Below are positions 52,137-63,541 of a stretch of DNA of 64,000 nt, in pieces. Position numbers and translations under genes: made by a program. This DNA is from Sphingobium chlorophenolicum (GTDB lineage Bacteria; Pseudomonadota; Alphaproteobacteria; Sphingomonadales; Sphingomonadaceae). The DNA is taken from NCBI RefSeq assembly GCF_000722875.1, contig NZ_JFHR01000007.1, forward strand, positions 1 to 64,000, read 5' to 3'. The first letter of the stretch is position 1, and the number at the start of each line of letters is the position of its first letter. The notes below the pieces were generated by a model that was given only the letters and a program-made list of their open reading frames with translations, was not told the DNA's origin and searched no databases.

Positions 52137-53888
52137 GTGCAGAGTCGAAGCAATATCCCTGACCCGTTGGACGGTCTGGCCACGACGCTGGATCGGTCGA
52201 GCTTCGCCGCCATCGCGCAGCTGACTTCAGGCCAGTCGCCCGCCACTTTGGCGCAGTCTTTTTCCGACTGGTGGACGCACATTCTCTGCTCGCCAGGCAG
52301 GCAGCTGCAGCTCGCCGCCAAGGGCGGGCGCAAGCTGATGCGGCTCGCCGACTATGCCATGCGCAGCGCATCCGGCAGCGATCCCGAGCCGGCGATCAAT
52401 CCGCTGCCCCAGGATCGGCGCTTCGCCGACGCAGCCTGGAAGCGCCATCCGTTCGACCTGATCGAGCAGGCCTTCCTGCTCCAGCAGCAATGGTGGCATG
52501 CCGCGACGACCGGCGTGAGCGGCGTCACCGGGCACCACGAAGCGATCGTCGAGTTCGCGACCCGCCAGATGCTCGACATGGTGTCCCCGACCAATTTCAT
52601 CCCGACCAACCCCGTGCTCCAGCAGCGCATCCTCGAAACCGGAGGACAATGCCTTGTCGAGGGTGCGCGATTTTTTTGCGACGACCTGGAACGCCTGGTA
52701 CGCGGGGAGCCCGCAGCGGGCACGGAGGCCTATCGGGTCGGCGAGAAGGTCGCAGCCACGGCTGGCAAGGTCGTGTTTCGCAACAGGGTCATGGAACTGA
52801 TCCAATATGCGCCCGCAACCGAGACGGTGCGTCCGGAGCCGATACTGATCGTGCCGGCATGGATCATGAAATATTACATCCTCGACCTGTCGCCGGAAAA
52901 TTCGCTCATCCGCTGGCTGGTCGGGCAGGGCTACACCGTGTTCTGCATCTCCTGGCACAATCCCGACAGCGCCGACCGCGATCTCGACATGGAGGATTAT
53001 CGCCTGCTTGGGCCGATGGCCGCCGTGGATGTCATCCAGGTGATTACCGGCACCGAGAAGATCCACGCGGCCGGCTATTGTATCGGCGGCACGCTGCTCG
53101 CCATCACCGCGGCCGCGATGGCGCGCGATGAAGATGAGCGTCTGGCGAGCGTGACGCTGTTCGCCGCCCAGACCGAGTTCAGCGAGCCGGGCGAACTTGG
53201 TCTGTTCATCGACGAGGCGGAGATCAACCTGATCGATGCGATGATGTGGGCGCGCGGCTTTCTCGACAGCAGCCAGATGGGCGGCGCCTTCCAGATGCTG
53301 CGGTCCAACGATCTGCTCTGGTCGCGCATCCTCTCGACCTATCTCATGGGCGAGCGCGAGCCGATGACCGACCTCATGGCATGGAACGCCGACGGCACCC
53401 GCATGCCCTATGCCATGCACGCGCAATATCTTCGGCGCCTGTTCCTCGACAATGACCTGTCCGAAGGGCGCTACGAGGCCGGCGGCCACCCGGTCTCGCT
53501 CTCGGGGCTGAGCATGCCGATCTTCATGGTGGGCACGGAAACCGACCATGTCGCGCCGTGGCGCTCGACCCACAAGCTCCACATGCTGACGGGCGCGGAG
53601 ATCCGCTTCGTGCTGACGAGCGGTGGCCACAATGCCGGGATCGTCTCCGAGCCCGGGCATCCTCATCGCCATTATCGCATCGCGACACGGATGCAGGATG
53701 GCCCGGCGCCAGGTCCCGATGCCTGGCTGGAGCGGGCCGAGGTGCGCGAAGGGTCGTGGTGGCCGGAATGGAGTTCATGGCTTGGATCGCACTCGGGCGA
53801 GGCGGCGGCCCCACCGGCGATGGGCGCGCCCGAACGGAACTATCCGCCGCTCGGTGATGCCCCCGGGCGCTACGTGCTGGAGCGCTGA
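52137..53888 (+). CDS. phaC: Polyhydroxyalkanoate synthase (class I PhaC-like)
   Basis: About 583 residues from GTG 52137 (AGGAG 8 bp upstream); the open frame reaches back to 52020. An alpha/beta-hydrolase polymerase: the catalytic cysteine is in AAGYCIGGTLLAITAA near residue 320, the catalytic Asp in VGTETDHVAPWRSTHKL and the His in VLTSGGHNAGIVSEPG. The PhaC core also has LIVPAWIMKYYILDLSPENS and FCISWHNPDSADRDLDMEDY. It polymerises 3-hydroxyacyl-CoA into storage granules. It is the first gene of a block with maoC-pta, ackA and fabI. Confidence 0.92.
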   Translation: MQSRSNIPDPLDGLATTLDRSSFAAIAQLTSGQSPATLAQSFSDWWTHILCSPGRQLQLAAKGGRKLMRLADYAMRSASGSDPEPAINPLPQDRRFADAAWKRHPFDLIEQAFLLQQQWWHAATTGVSGVTGHHEAIVEFATRQMLDMVSPTNFIPTNPVLQQRILETGGQCLVEGARFFCDDLERLVRGEPAAGTEAYRVGEKVAATAGKVVFRNRVMELIQYAPATETVRPEPILIVPAWIMKYYILDLSPENSLIRWLVGQGYTVFCISWHNPDSADRDLDMEDYRLLGPMAAVDVIQVITGTEKIHAAGYCIGGTLLAITAAAMARDEDERLASVTLFAAQTEFSEPGELGLFIDEAEINLIDAMMWARGFLDSSQMGGAFQMLRSNDLLWSRILSTYLMGEREPMTDLMAWNADGTRMPYAMHAQYLRRLFLDNDLSEGRYEAGGHPVSLSGLSMPIFMVGTETDHVAPWRSTHKLHMLTGAEIRFVLTSGGHNAGIVSEPGHPHRHYRIATRMQDGPAPGPDAWLERAEVREGSWWPEWSSWLGSHSGEAAAPPAMGAPERNYPPLGDAPGRYVLER

Positions 53889-53891
53889 GCC

Positions 53892-55319
53892 ATGGCCGCC
53901 GCCAACCTCATCGAGAACCGCACGTTCGACGAGATCGCCGTCGGCGATACGGCCAGCCTCACCCGCACGCTGACCGCCGACGACATCCAGCTCTTCGCGG
54001 CGGTGTCAGGCGACGTGAATCCGGCGCATCTCGACCCTGTCTATGCCGAAACGGACATGTTCCACAGGGTCATCGCTCATGGCATGTGGGGCGCGGGGCT
54101 CATCTCGGCGATCCTGGGAACCGAGCTGCCAGGGCCCGGTGCGATCTATCTCGGCCAATCGCTTCGCTTCACCCGCCCGGTGGGCGTCGGCGACACCATC
54201 ACGGCCTGCGTCACCGTCGCGCAGAAGCGCGCCGAGCATCATGTCATCGTTCTCGACTGCACCTGTGTGAACCAGAAGGGCGAGACCGTCATCAGCGGCC
54301 AGGCCGAGGTCAAGGCGCCCACCGAGAAAGTCAGCCGGCCCCGCATGCCGCTTCCCGACGTGCGGATCGCCAGCCACGACCGCTTCCGCCAGTTGATGGC
54401 GCGCGCCAAGGACGGATCTGCGTGCGTCACGGCCGTGGTCCATCCGTGCAGCGCCGACGCCATGCGCGCAGTGGCTGAGGCCGCCGACGCCGGCATCGTC
54501 GTTCCGATTCTCATCGGCCCTGCGGCGCGTATGACGAATGCGGCGAAGGACGCCGGTGTCGATATTGCGGCCTTCCGGGTGATCGACGTCCCGCACAGCC
54601 ACGCCGCCGCCGCCGAAGCCGTCGCGCGCGTGCGGGCCGGCGAAGCCGCGCTGCTGATGAAGGGCTCGCTTCATACTGACGAGCTCATGGGCGCGGTCGT
54701 ATCGTCCGACACGGGCCTTCGGACCGAACGCAGGATCAGCCACGCCTATGTGATGGACGTGCCCGGCTATCCGCGCCCGCTCATCATCACCGACGCCGCG
54801 ATCAACATCGAGCCGACGCTTGAGGACAAGGCCGACATCGCGCGCAACGCGATCGACCTTGCCCATGTGATCGGGATCGAACAGCCCAGGGTCGCGATCC
54901 TCGCCGCCGTCGAAACGGTCAATCCGAAAATGCGCACCACATTGGATGCCGCGGCGCTCTGCAAGATGGCGGACCGGGGCCAGATCGAAGGCGCGCTGCT
55001 CGATGGCCCGCTCGCCCTCGATAATGCGATCAGCGAGGCGGCCGTGCGCGAGAAAAGTATCGTCTCGCCGGTCGCCGGCCAGGCGGACATCCTGCTGGTG
55101 CCCGATCTGGAGGCCGGCAACATGCTCGCAAAGCAGCTGACCTTCCTGGGCGGCGCCGATGCCGCAGGCGTGGTGCTCGGCGCGCGCGCTCCGATCATCC
55201 TCACCAGCCGGGCAGACAGCGTGCGCACGCGCCTCGCCTCCTGCGCGCTCGCGGTGCTGCTGGCGCGGGCTGCGACCAAGGCGGCTCCCGGCGTTGCGGG
55301 ACAGCGCCGCGATGGCTGA
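53892..55319 (+). CDS. Bifunctional enoyl-CoA hydratase / phosphate acetyltransferase
   Basis: 475 residues. Residues ~1-150 form a MaoC hot-dog domain (FAAVSGDVNPAHLDPVYAE; AHGMWGAGLISAIL), which hydrates enoyl-CoA. Residues ~165-475 form a phosphate acetyl/butyryltransferase domain (AVVHPCSADAMRAVAEAAD; LLMKGSLHTDELMGAV; RRISHAYVMDVPGYPRP), which makes acyl-phosphate. It lies 3 bp after phaC, and ackA overlaps its stop. Together with AckA it yields ATP from acyl-CoA, useful without respiration. Confidence 0.92.
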   Translation: MAAANLIENRTFDEIAVGDTASLTRTLTADDIQLFAAVSGDVNPAHLDPVYAETDMFHRVIAHGMWGAGLISAILGTELPGPGAIYLGQSLRFTRPVGVGDTITACVTVAQKRAEHHVIVLDCTCVNQKGETVISGQAEVKAPTEKVSRPRMPLPDVRIASHDRFRQLMARAKDGSACVTAVVHPCSADAMRAVAEAADAGIVVPILIGPAARMTNAAKDAGVDIAAFRVIDVPHSHAAAAEAVARVRAGEAALLMKGSLHTDELMGAVVSSDTGLRTERRISHAYVMDVPGYPRPLIITDAAINIEPTLEDKADIARNAIDLAHVIGIEQPRVAILAAVETVNPKMRTTLDAAALCKMADRGQIEGALLDGPLALDNAISEAAVREKSIVSPVAGQADILLVPDLEAGNMLAKQLTFLGGADAAGVVLGARAPIILTSRADSVRTRLASCALAVLLARAATKAAPGVAGQRRDG

Positions 55320-56502
55320 AATCCTGTGCCTCAACGCCGGTTCGTCGAGCCTTAAGTTCGCGCTCTACGCCGAGCCGGGCACTGATGAGCCCTCTTTGCT
55401 GGCGAGCGGCAAGATCGAGAATATCGGCCTTGAGCCGCACCTGATCGCGCGCGATGCGAAGGGGGATGTCCTTGCCGAGCGGCGCTGGACGAAAGACGGC
55501 ACGATTACGCACGAGACGCTGCTCGAGGATTTGCTGCGGGAGATCGAAGCCTCGGTCGGCGACGATCTGATCGCGGTCGGCCATCGGATCGTTCATGGCG
55601 GCACCGACTATTCAGCGCCGGCGCGGGTCGACGCGCCACTCCTCGCCGCGCTCGAGGCGCTTTGCCCACTGGCGCCATTGCATCAGCCCCATAATCTCGC
55701 CGCGGTCCGCGCCGTCTCCAGGCTGCGCCCCGCTGTGCTGCAAGTCGCCTGCTTCGACACCGGCTTCCATCATGGCCAGCCCCCGATCGCGACGCGCCTC
55801 GCGCTGCCGCGCGCGCTTGGCGAAGAGGGCATGCGGCGCTACGGTTTTCACGGCATCTCCTACGAATATATCGCGCGGCAGCTGCGTTCGATCGATCCCG
55901 ATACAGGCGGTGGCCGCACGATCGCCGCGCATCTCGGCAACGGGGCCAGCCTTTGCGCGATGGCCGGGGGGCGCAGCATCGACACGACGATGGGGTTCAC
56001 CGCGCTCGACGGGCTGGTGATGGGTACGCGCTGCGGCGCGCTCGACCCGGGCGCGGTGCTCTATCTTTTCCAGCAGAGGGGCATGACGGCGCGTGAAGTC
56101 GAGCATCTCCTCTACAGTGAGTCCGGCCTTTTGGGCGTGTCCGGCGTCTCCAGCGACATGCGCGCGCTTCTCGGCAGCGAAACGCCCGCCGCTGGGGAAG
56201 CGATCGAGCTCTTCGTCTGGCAGATCGCGCGCCAGGCCGGCGCTCTCGCGTCCTCGCTCGGGGGTCTCGACACATTCGTGTTCACTGCCGGGATCGGCGA
56301 GAATTCGCCTGAAATTCGCGCCCGCGTCGCCGGTCGGCTCGGCTGGCTCGGCGTGGACCTCGACGCGGACGCGAACCTCCGAGGAGATGCAGTCATCAGC
56401 GCGCCGTCCAGCCGTGTCGCCGTCCGCGTCATCCCGACCGATGAGGAAAGGATGATCGCTATCCACGCCGCCGATCTGCTGCGTGAGGAGCCGAAAGCAT
56501 GA
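55312..56502 (+). CDS. ackA: Acetate kinase
   Basis: 396 residues with ASKHA motifs: LCLNAGSSSLKFALY, VGHRIVHGG, RYGFHGISYEYI (active-site His region), HLGNGASLCAMAGGRSIDT, MGTRCGALDPG, FTAGIGENSPEIR. It converts acetyl- or propionyl-phosphate plus ADP to the acid plus ATP. ATG 55312 overlaps the pta stop, and the fabI ATG overlaps its own stop. Confidence 0.95.
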   Translation: MAEILCLNAGSSSLKFALYAEPGTDEPSLLASGKIENIGLEPHLIARDAKGDVLAERRWTKDGTITHETLLEDLLREIEASVGDDLIAVGHRIVHGGTDYSAPARVDAPLLAALEALCPLAPLHQPHNLAAVRAVSRLRPAVLQVACFDTGFHHGQPPIATRLALPRALGEEGMRRYGFHGISYEYIARQLRSIDPDTGGGRTIAAHLGNGASLCAMAGGRSIDTTMGFTALDGLVMGTRCGALDPGAVLYLFQQRGMTAREVEHLLYSESGLLGVSGVSSDMRALLGSETPAAGEAIELFVWQIARQAGALASSLGGLDTFVFTAGIGENSPEIRARVAGRLGWLGVDLDADANLRGDAVISAPSSRVAVRVIPTDEERMIAIHAADLLREEPKA

Positions 56503-57272
56503 AACCTCTCGTCGATCTTACTGGCAAGCGCGGCCTGGTGATCGGTATCGCCAACGCGCATAGCATCGCGGCGGGTTGCGCCCAGGCCTTTCACGACTGT
56601 GGGGCGAGACTGGCGGCGACCTATCTCAACGGAAAGGCCGAGCCGTTCGTGGCGCCCGTCGCGGAGACCCTGGGAGTCGAATGGCTCGCCGCGTGCGATG
56701 TCCGGGTGCCGGGCGAAGTGGAGGCCCTGTTCGAGCGGGTGAAGTCCGAATGGGGCGGCCTCGATTTCCTGCTTCACTCGATCGCTTTCGCGCCGAAGGA
56801 GGATTTGCACGGCCGCGTCGTCGACAGCTCGGCCGAAGGCTTCGCGCTGGCGATGGACGTCTCGTGCCACAGCTTCCTGCGCATGGCGCGTCTCGCCGAG
56901 CCGCTGATGTCGGATGGCGGCTGCCTGCTGTGCGTCACCTTCTACGGGTCGGAGCGGGTGGTCGAGCACTACAACCTGATGGGGCCGGTCAAAGCGGCCC
57001 TCGAAAGCGCGACCCGCTATGTCGCGGCTGAGCTTGGCCCCAAGGGCATTCGCGCCCATGCGATCTCGCCAGGCCCGATCGCGACCCGCGCTGCCAGCGG
57101 CATCGACCGCTTCGACGAGCTGCTCGAACGGGCCGCGGCGACGGTCCCGCAGCACCAGCTCGTGACCATCGAGGATGTCGGAGGGCTCGCCGCCTTTCTG
57201 GTGAGCGATGCCGGCCGCCATATCACCGGCACGATCATTCCGGTCGATGGCGGTCAGCACCTGCTCGGCTAG
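56499..57272 (+). CDS. fabI: Enoyl-ACP reductase FabI
   Basis: 257 residues. A short-chain dehydrogenase with the FabI pattern: GKRGLVIGIANAHSIAAGCA (NADH site), DFLLHSIAFAPKEDL, the catalytic Tyr and Lys in HYNLMGPVKAALE, and AHAISPGPIATRAASGIDRF. It reduces enoyl-ACP to acyl-ACP. Organisms of this kind usually have another copy for growth; its place after ackA suggests a role in NADH disposal or membrane lipid change at low oxygen. Confidence 0.92.
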   Translation: MKPLVDLTGKRGLVIGIANAHSIAAGCAQAFHDCGARLAATYLNGKAEPFVAPVAETLGVEWLAACDVRVPGEVEALFERVKSEWGGLDFLLHSIAFAPKEDLHGRVVDSSAEGFALAMDVSCHSFLRMARLAEPLMSDGGCLLCVTFYGSERVVEHYNLMGPVKAALESATRYVAAELGPKGIRAHAISPGPIATRAASGIDRFDELLERAAATVPQHQLVTIEDVGGLAAFLVSDAGRHITGTIIPVDGGQHLLG

Positions 57273-57299
57273 GGCGGCTCGCCGCGATCGGGGGCTATC

Positions 57300-57719
57300 C
57301 TATTTGTCGCTGGTGGCCTGCTTCTCGCCGTCGCCCGGGCTTTTCTGCCCGAACCATGGTCCGACAATGGCAGCAAAGGCATCCAGCGCCCCGGGAGCCG
57401 TCGGAGCGCTCGCGACGGCCTGCCAGGCCTGCTGCCATTCCTCGAACGCCGATCTTGTGCCGGCAATCATATGCTCGCGGACCGTGGCCATGTCCTCGAA
57501 CAGTGCCCGCGGTCCGGCCGGGCTGACCGCGCCGGCGTCCGACGTCTTGTCCGTCGCGCCCGCAATCGAGGCACGCGCCTCTTCGGCGAAGCGGCCGGCG
57601 GCGCGGTTGCCGACCTCGAGCGACTCTTCGCCACCTTTCCGGGCGACTTCGGCGAGCTTCAGCATCAGGCCGACATTCGCTTTGGCGAGCGCGGCGAGTT
57701 GATCAACGGGATAGGGCAT
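57300..57719 (-). CDS. Phasin-family protein
   Basis: 139 residues, helical and Ala-rich, starting MPYPVDQLAALAKANVGLML, with a middle region FEDMATVREHMIAGTRSAFEEWQQAW and a disordered charged tail. This fits the small phasin (granule-associated) family that coats PHA granules. It is on the opposite strand to phaC-fabI and convergent with fabI (27-bp gap). Confidence 0.75.
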   Translation of the reverse strand: MPYPVDQLAALAKANVGLMLKLAEVARKGGEESLEVGNRAAGRFAEEARASIAGATDKTSDAGAVSPAGPRALFEDMATVREHMIAGTRSAFEEWQQAWQAVASAPTAPGALDAFAAIVGPWFGQKSPGDGEKQATSDK

Positions 57720-57842
57720 GAAACGGTGAACCTTTCTCTTCGCGTTTGAGCTCTGGCATATCGGGCATAGCGCCCTGGCCTGAGGCCCATCGCGTCGCGC
57801 CGCCGTTATTCGGCGAGGCTGAATCAGAGAGAATCGGTAACT

Positions 57843-57851
57843 CTACGTATG
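57843..57851 (+). promoter_or_regulatory. TACGTA box in the ATPase operon leader region
   Basis: CTACGTATG with core 57844-57849, preceded by GGTAACT. On the other strand it reads TACGTAGAGTTACCG, close to TACGTAAGTTACG (28650). It lies about 145 bp before ATG 57995 and 125 bp from the phasin start, so it could serve either. No other element is recognised in 57720-57994. Confidence 0.5.
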
Positions 57852-57970
57852 CCGAATCTGCGGCTTGCCTGCGACGCTCAGCCAATGCACTTTTGGCTTG
57901 TCGTCCATGTCGTGCCCGCGGGCAGCGACTTCTACCCGTCCCGTCATGATCGCGGCACGGTCGGGCATGA

Positions 57971-59810
<1,840 letters not shown>

Positions 59811-59814
<4 letters not shown>

Positions 59815-60086
59815 CCGCGGACAAGCCCGAGCAGCCGATCGTCGAAGCCATCCGGACCCGCGCGGAACGGCGGCGGCTTGCGCAGCGGCTTCCTTCCGTC
59901 GCCCGCAATCTCGGCCAGATCGGCGTGCTCGGCTGGCAGATCGTCCTGCCCGCGCTGGTCGGTCTCGCGATCGGCCGCTGGCTCGACCACCGGCTGGATA
60001 GCGGCATCTTCTGGACCGCGCCGCTCCTGCTCGTCGGGCTCGCCCTCGGCTGCTGGTCGGGCTGGCGCTGGATGCACCGGCAATGA
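59811..60086 (+). CDS. atpQ: N-ATPase AtpQ (AtpI-like) membrane subunit
   Basis: 91 residues with two helices (LGWQIVLPALVGLAIGRWLD; IFWTAPLLLVGLALGCWSGW) after a charged N terminus. AtpQ and AtpR are small membrane proteins found only in N-ATPase operons. The GTG start overlaps atpC. Confidence 0.85.
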
Positions 60087-60349
60087 GCCAGCTCTCCCCC
60101 ATCCTGTTCCTGGCCCTCGGATTTGCGGTCGGCCTCGCCCATTTCGCGGCCATCGCCAGAGAAGCCGACCTCGTCACCCATGGCGGCCCGGCATCGCGCG
60201 CGATCCTGCTCAGGCTCGGGCGTCTCGCCGTCACTATTCTGGTTCTCGTCATCGCCAGCCGGCAAGGGTGGCCGGCGCTTCTTGCCGCAACAACCGGCTT
60301 CATGGGCGGGCGCCAGATCATGCTCCACCGGCTCGGAGGCGCCCGATGA
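60083..60349 (+). CDS. atpR: N-ATPase AtpR membrane subunit
   Basis: 88 residues with about three membrane helices (ILFLALGFAVGLAHFAAIAR; AVTILVLVIASRQGWPALLA; and a short third). AtpR is diagnostic of N-ATPase operons, lying between atpQ and atpB as here. ATG 60083 overlaps the atpQ stop. Proposed role: helping c-ring assembly; not proven. Confidence 0.85.
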   Translation: MSQLSPILFLALGFAVGLAHFAAIAREADLVTHGGPASRAILLRLGRLAVTILVLVIASRQGWPALLAATTGFMGGRQIMLHRLGGAR

Positions 60350-61047
60350 AATTCGCGTCACCACTTGAAAGCCATGTGCTGTTCGCGATCGGTCCGGTGC
60401 CGATCAGCCAGCCGGTCGCCACGACCTGGGGCATCATGGCCTTCCTTACAATCGGAAGCTGGCTGCTGACCCGCCGCCTTGCGTTACGCCCAACCCGAGC
60501 CCAAGCGGCGCTCGAGCTGGTCGTCGAGACCGTCGCCGGCCAGATCCGCGAGACGATGGAGGCGGAACCGCAGCGTTATCTGCCGCTGATCGGCACGCTG
60601 TTCCTGTTCCTGCTGGTCGCCAACTGGTCGTCGCTGATCCCCGGCGTCGAGCCGCCGACCGCGACCCTCGAAACCGACGCGGCGCTGGCGCTGATCGTCT
60701 TCGGCGCGACGCTCTGGTTCGGCGTCCGCGCGCTCGGGCCCAGGGCCTATCTCGCGACCTTCGCGCGCCCCTCGATCCTGCTCGCCCCGCTCAATATCGT
60801 CGAGCTCTTCACCCGCAGCTTCTCGCTGATGGTGCGCCTGTTCGGCAACGTCATGAGCGGCGTCTTCATGATCGGCGTCGTGCTGAGCCTCGCCGGGCTG
60901 CTCGTCCCGATCCCGCTCATGGCGCTCGAAATGCTGACCGGCGCGGTCCAGGCCTACATTTTCGGCGCGCTCGCCATGGTCTTTATCGGGAGCGCTATCA
61001 GCGAGAACGGCGCCCGCCCGCCATCCAAACAGGAGTCCCCCGCATGA
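60346..61047 (+). CDS. atpB: N-ATPase subunit a
   Basis: 233 residues with about five membrane helices. The essential arginine is in the FSLMVRLFGNVMSG stretch (helix 4), and the C-terminal half has the QAYIFGALAMVFIG segment typical of subunit a. It forms the ion half-channels. ATG 60346 overlaps atpR, and the atpE start overlaps its stop. Confidence 0.93.
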   Translation: MKFASPLESHVLFAIGPVPISQPVATTWGIMAFLTIGSWLLTRRLALRPTRAQAALELVVETVAGQIRETMEAEPQRYLPLIGTLFLFLLVANWSSLIPGVEPPTATLETDAALALIVFGATLWFGVRALGPRAYLATFARPSILLAPLNIVELFTRSFSLMVRLFGNVMSGVFMIGVVLSLAGLLVPIPLMALEMLTGAVQAYIFGALAMVFIGSAISENGARPPSKQESPA

Positions 61048-61286
61048 ACTGGATCCATCTCGCCAGCATCCTCGGCGCCGCTTTCGCGATCTCGATCGGC
61101 GCAATCGCCCCGGCGCTCGGGCAGGGCAGGGCCGTCGCCGCCGCGATGGACGCGATCGCGCGCCAGCCCGAAGCCGCCAACACCGTCTCGCGCACGCTGT
61201 TCGTGGGCCTCGCGATGATCGAGACGATGGCGATCTACTGCCTCGTGATCGCGCTGCTGCTGCTCTTCGCCAACCCGTTCGCCTGA
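61044..61286 (+). CDS. atpE: N-ATPase subunit c, Na+-type
   Basis: 80 residues forming a hairpin of two helices with the polar loop ARQPEA. The ion-site glutamate is E60 in the AMIETMAIYCLV stretch. Q27, E60, T61 and Y65 align with Q32, E65, S66 and Y70 of the Ilyobacter tartaricus Na+ c-ring, the known Na+-coordination set. A threonine replaces serine. This supports Na+ coupling. Confidence 0.93.
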   Translation: MNWIHLASILGAAFAISIGAIAPALGQGRAVAAAMDAIARQPEAANTVSRTLFVGLAMIETMAIYCLVIALLLLFANPFA

Positions 61287-61287
61287 C

Positions 61288-62037
61288 ATGCGGATCGACT
61301 GGTGGACGCTCGCGCTGCAGGCGGTCAATGTCCTCATCCTCGTGTGGCTGCTCGGACGCTTCCTGTTCCGTCCGGTGATGGATGCCATCGCTGCCCGCCA
61401 GGCATCGGCCCAGGCGCTGCTCGACGAAGCGCGGGAGGCAAAGGACCGGGCACAGGCCGAAGCGCAGGCGCTCAAAACGCAGAATGACGGCTTCGTCGCG
61501 GATGCGGCGGCTCGCCGCGCCGAGATCCGGACCGAGGCCGAAGCGGAGCGCCAGCGCCTCCTCGCGCAGGCCAGGCTCGAGGCGGACGCCGTCGTCGAGC
61601 AAGGCCATGCGGCGATCGATGCCGAACGCGGGCGGGTGGCGGCGCAGTGGCGGGAAAAGGCAGCGAACCTCGCCGCCTCGATGGCAGGCACGTTGCTCGC
61701 TCGTCTCCCGCCCGAGCAGACGGTGCAGGCCATGGTCGACGCGCTCAAGGCGCGGCTCGGAGACCTTTCCGAGGCGGATCGCCGCAGCCTGGCGGCCGCC
61801 GGGCCCGTCACCGTCGCGACGCCCGCGCCGCTGACGGCCGATCTGCAGACGCAGGTAGCGCGCGCGCTTGCCGAAATCCTGCCGGATACCGCGACCCCGA
61901 TCTTCGCAGTCGATCCAGATCTCATCGCCGGCGCGGAGCTTCGCACGCCCCACGCCGTCGTGCGCAACAGCTGGCGCGCCGATCTCGACGCCATGGTTGA
62001 GAGCCTCAATGAAGACGATCATGCCCGGATCGCCTGA
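61288..62037 (+). CDS. atpF: N-ATPase subunit b
   Basis: 249 residues. One N-terminal membrane helix ([20 protein letters not shown]) is followed by a long Ala/Glu/Arg coiled coil (residues ~50-130) and a C-terminal domain (~140-249). The length exceeds typical b subunits (about 160), consistent with a fused delta-like C-terminal part, as is usual for N-ATPase AtpF; no separate delta gene (atpH) is seen. Confidence 0.88.
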   Translation: MRIDWWTLALQAVNVLILVWLLGRFLFRPVMDAIAARQASAQALLDEAREAKDRAQAEAQALKTQNDGFVADAAARRAEIRTEAEAERQRLLAQARLEADAVVEQGHAAIDAERGRVAAQWREKAANLAASMAGTLLARLPPEQTVQAMVDALKARLGDLSEADRRSLAAAGPVTVATPAPLTADLQTQVARALAEILPDTATPIFAVDPDLIAGAELRTPHAVVRNSWRADLDAMVESLNEDDHARIA

Positions 62038-63541
62038 AGACTGGCTGACGCAGGCCCAGAGCTGCATCACGCGCGCCAATCTCGGGCCGCGTGTCGATGC
62101 AATTGGCCGGGTGGAATCGATCGGCGACGGCGTTGCCATGGTCTCGGGCCTTCCGGACGCGCGCCTCGACGAATTGCTCTATTTCGCCCGGGGCCAGACC
62201 GGATTCGTCCACACGCTCGACCGGGACCGGATCGGCTGCGTGCTGCTCGACGATGCCGCCCAGGTGGAGGCAGGAGACACCGTAACCGGCTCGGGCGAGG
62301 TGGTGCGCGTGCCGGTTGGCGAGGCATTGCTTGGCCGAGTCGTCGATCCGCTCGGCCGTCCGCTCGATGGGGGCGCGCCGATCCGGGCCAGGCGCTTCGA
62401 TCCTGTCGAACGGCCGGCGCCGGCGATCATCGAACGCGACCTCGTCGTCCAGCCGGTGCAGACCGGCACGCTCGCAATCGATGCGATGTTCGCCATCGGC
62501 CGGGGGCAGCGCGAACTCATTCTCGGCGACCGCGCCACAGGCAAGACGGCGCTCGCGGTCGACACGATCATCAACCAGCGCACCAGCGACATGATCTGCG
62601 TCTATGTCGCGATCGGCCAGAAAAGCTCGGCGGTCGCGCGCGTGGTCGACCAGGTGCGGCGGCATGGCGCGCCGGACCGCACCATCTTCGTCGTGGCGAG
62701 CCCCGCCGCGGCGCCGGGGCTGCAATGGATCGCGCCGTTCGCGGGCTTCACGATGGCCGAGTATTTTCGGGATGGTGGCGGCCATGCGGTGGTGGTGCTC
62801 GACGATCTCACCAAGCATGCCGCGACCCATCGCGAGATCGCCCTGCTGACCGGACAGCCGCCCGGGCGCGAGGCCTATCCCGGCGACGTCTTTTTCCTCC
62901 ATTCCCGCCTGCTCGAACGTGCGGCGCGTCTCTCGACGGAGAAGGGGGGCGGTTCGCTCACGGCTCTGCCGATCGCGGAGACCGATGCCGGCAACGTCAG
63001 CGCCTATATCCCGACCAATCTGATCTCGATCACCGACGGTCAGATTATTCTCGACGCGAAGCTGTTCGCGCAGGGGCACAAGCCCGCCATCGATGTGGGC
63101 ACGAGCGTGAGCCGGGTCGGCGGCAAGACGCAGCTTCGCGTCCTGCGCGACGCGAGCGGGACCATGCGCCTCGACTATGCGCAGTTCCTCGAGCTCGAGA
63201 TGTTCACCCGCTTCGGCGAGCAGCCCGAGCCGCGTGTCCGCGCCCAGATCGAACGCGGCAAGCGCTTGCGCGCCTTGCTCGTGCAACCGCTGTCGAGTCC
63301 ACTACGGGTCGTCGACCAGGTGGCGCTGGTCGTGGCGCTCGGCGAAGGGTTGCTCGATGGCATGACGGTCTCGGAGATATCGTCGCTCCGCACGCGGCTG
63401 CCCGCCTGGATCGACGATCACGTCCCCGATCTATGCGCGCAGATCGAGCGGACTGGACAGATCGACACCGCGCAGCGGTCCGCTCTGATGACGACGGTGA
63501 AAGCGCTGATCGAAAGCCAGCCGGCCGGTTCTGCATCATGA
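62009..63541 (+). CDS. atpA: N-ATPase alpha subunit
   Basis: About 510 residues. P-loop [16 protein letters not shown], the alpha signature ([20 protein letters not shown]) and the conserved region [23 protein letters not shown] 62009 is used; ATG 62021 also fits. It overlaps atpF by 29 bp, and the atpG start overlaps its stop. Confidence 0.93.
   Translation: MKTIMPGSPEDWLTQAQSCITRANLGPRVDAIGRVESIGDGVAMVSGLPDARLDELLYFARGQTGFVHTLDRDRIGCVLLDDAAQVEAGDTVTGSGEVVRVPVGEALLGRVVDPLGRPLDGGAPIRARRFDPVERPAPAIIERDLVVQPVQTGTLAIDAMFAIGRGQRELILGDRATGKTALAVDTIINQRTSDMICVYVAIGQKSSAVARVVDQVRRHGAPDRTIFVVASPAAAPGLQWIAPFAGFTMAEYFRDGGGHAVVVLDDLTKHAATHREIALLTGQPPGREAYPGDVFFLHSRLLERAARLSTEKGGGSLTALPIAETDAGNVSAYIPTNLISITDGQIILDAKLFAQGHKPAIDVGTSVSRVGGKTQLRVLRDASGTMRLDYAQFLELEMFTRFGEQPEPRVRAQIERGKRLRALLVQPLSSPLRVVDQVALVVALGEGLLDGMTVSEISSLRTRLPAWIDDHVPDLCAQIERTGQIDTAQRSALMTTVKALIESQPAGSAS

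Noticed and set aside
60484..62139. 551-codon minus-strand frame across atpB-atpF
   Set aside because: It overlaps four clearly real ATPase genes in antisense.
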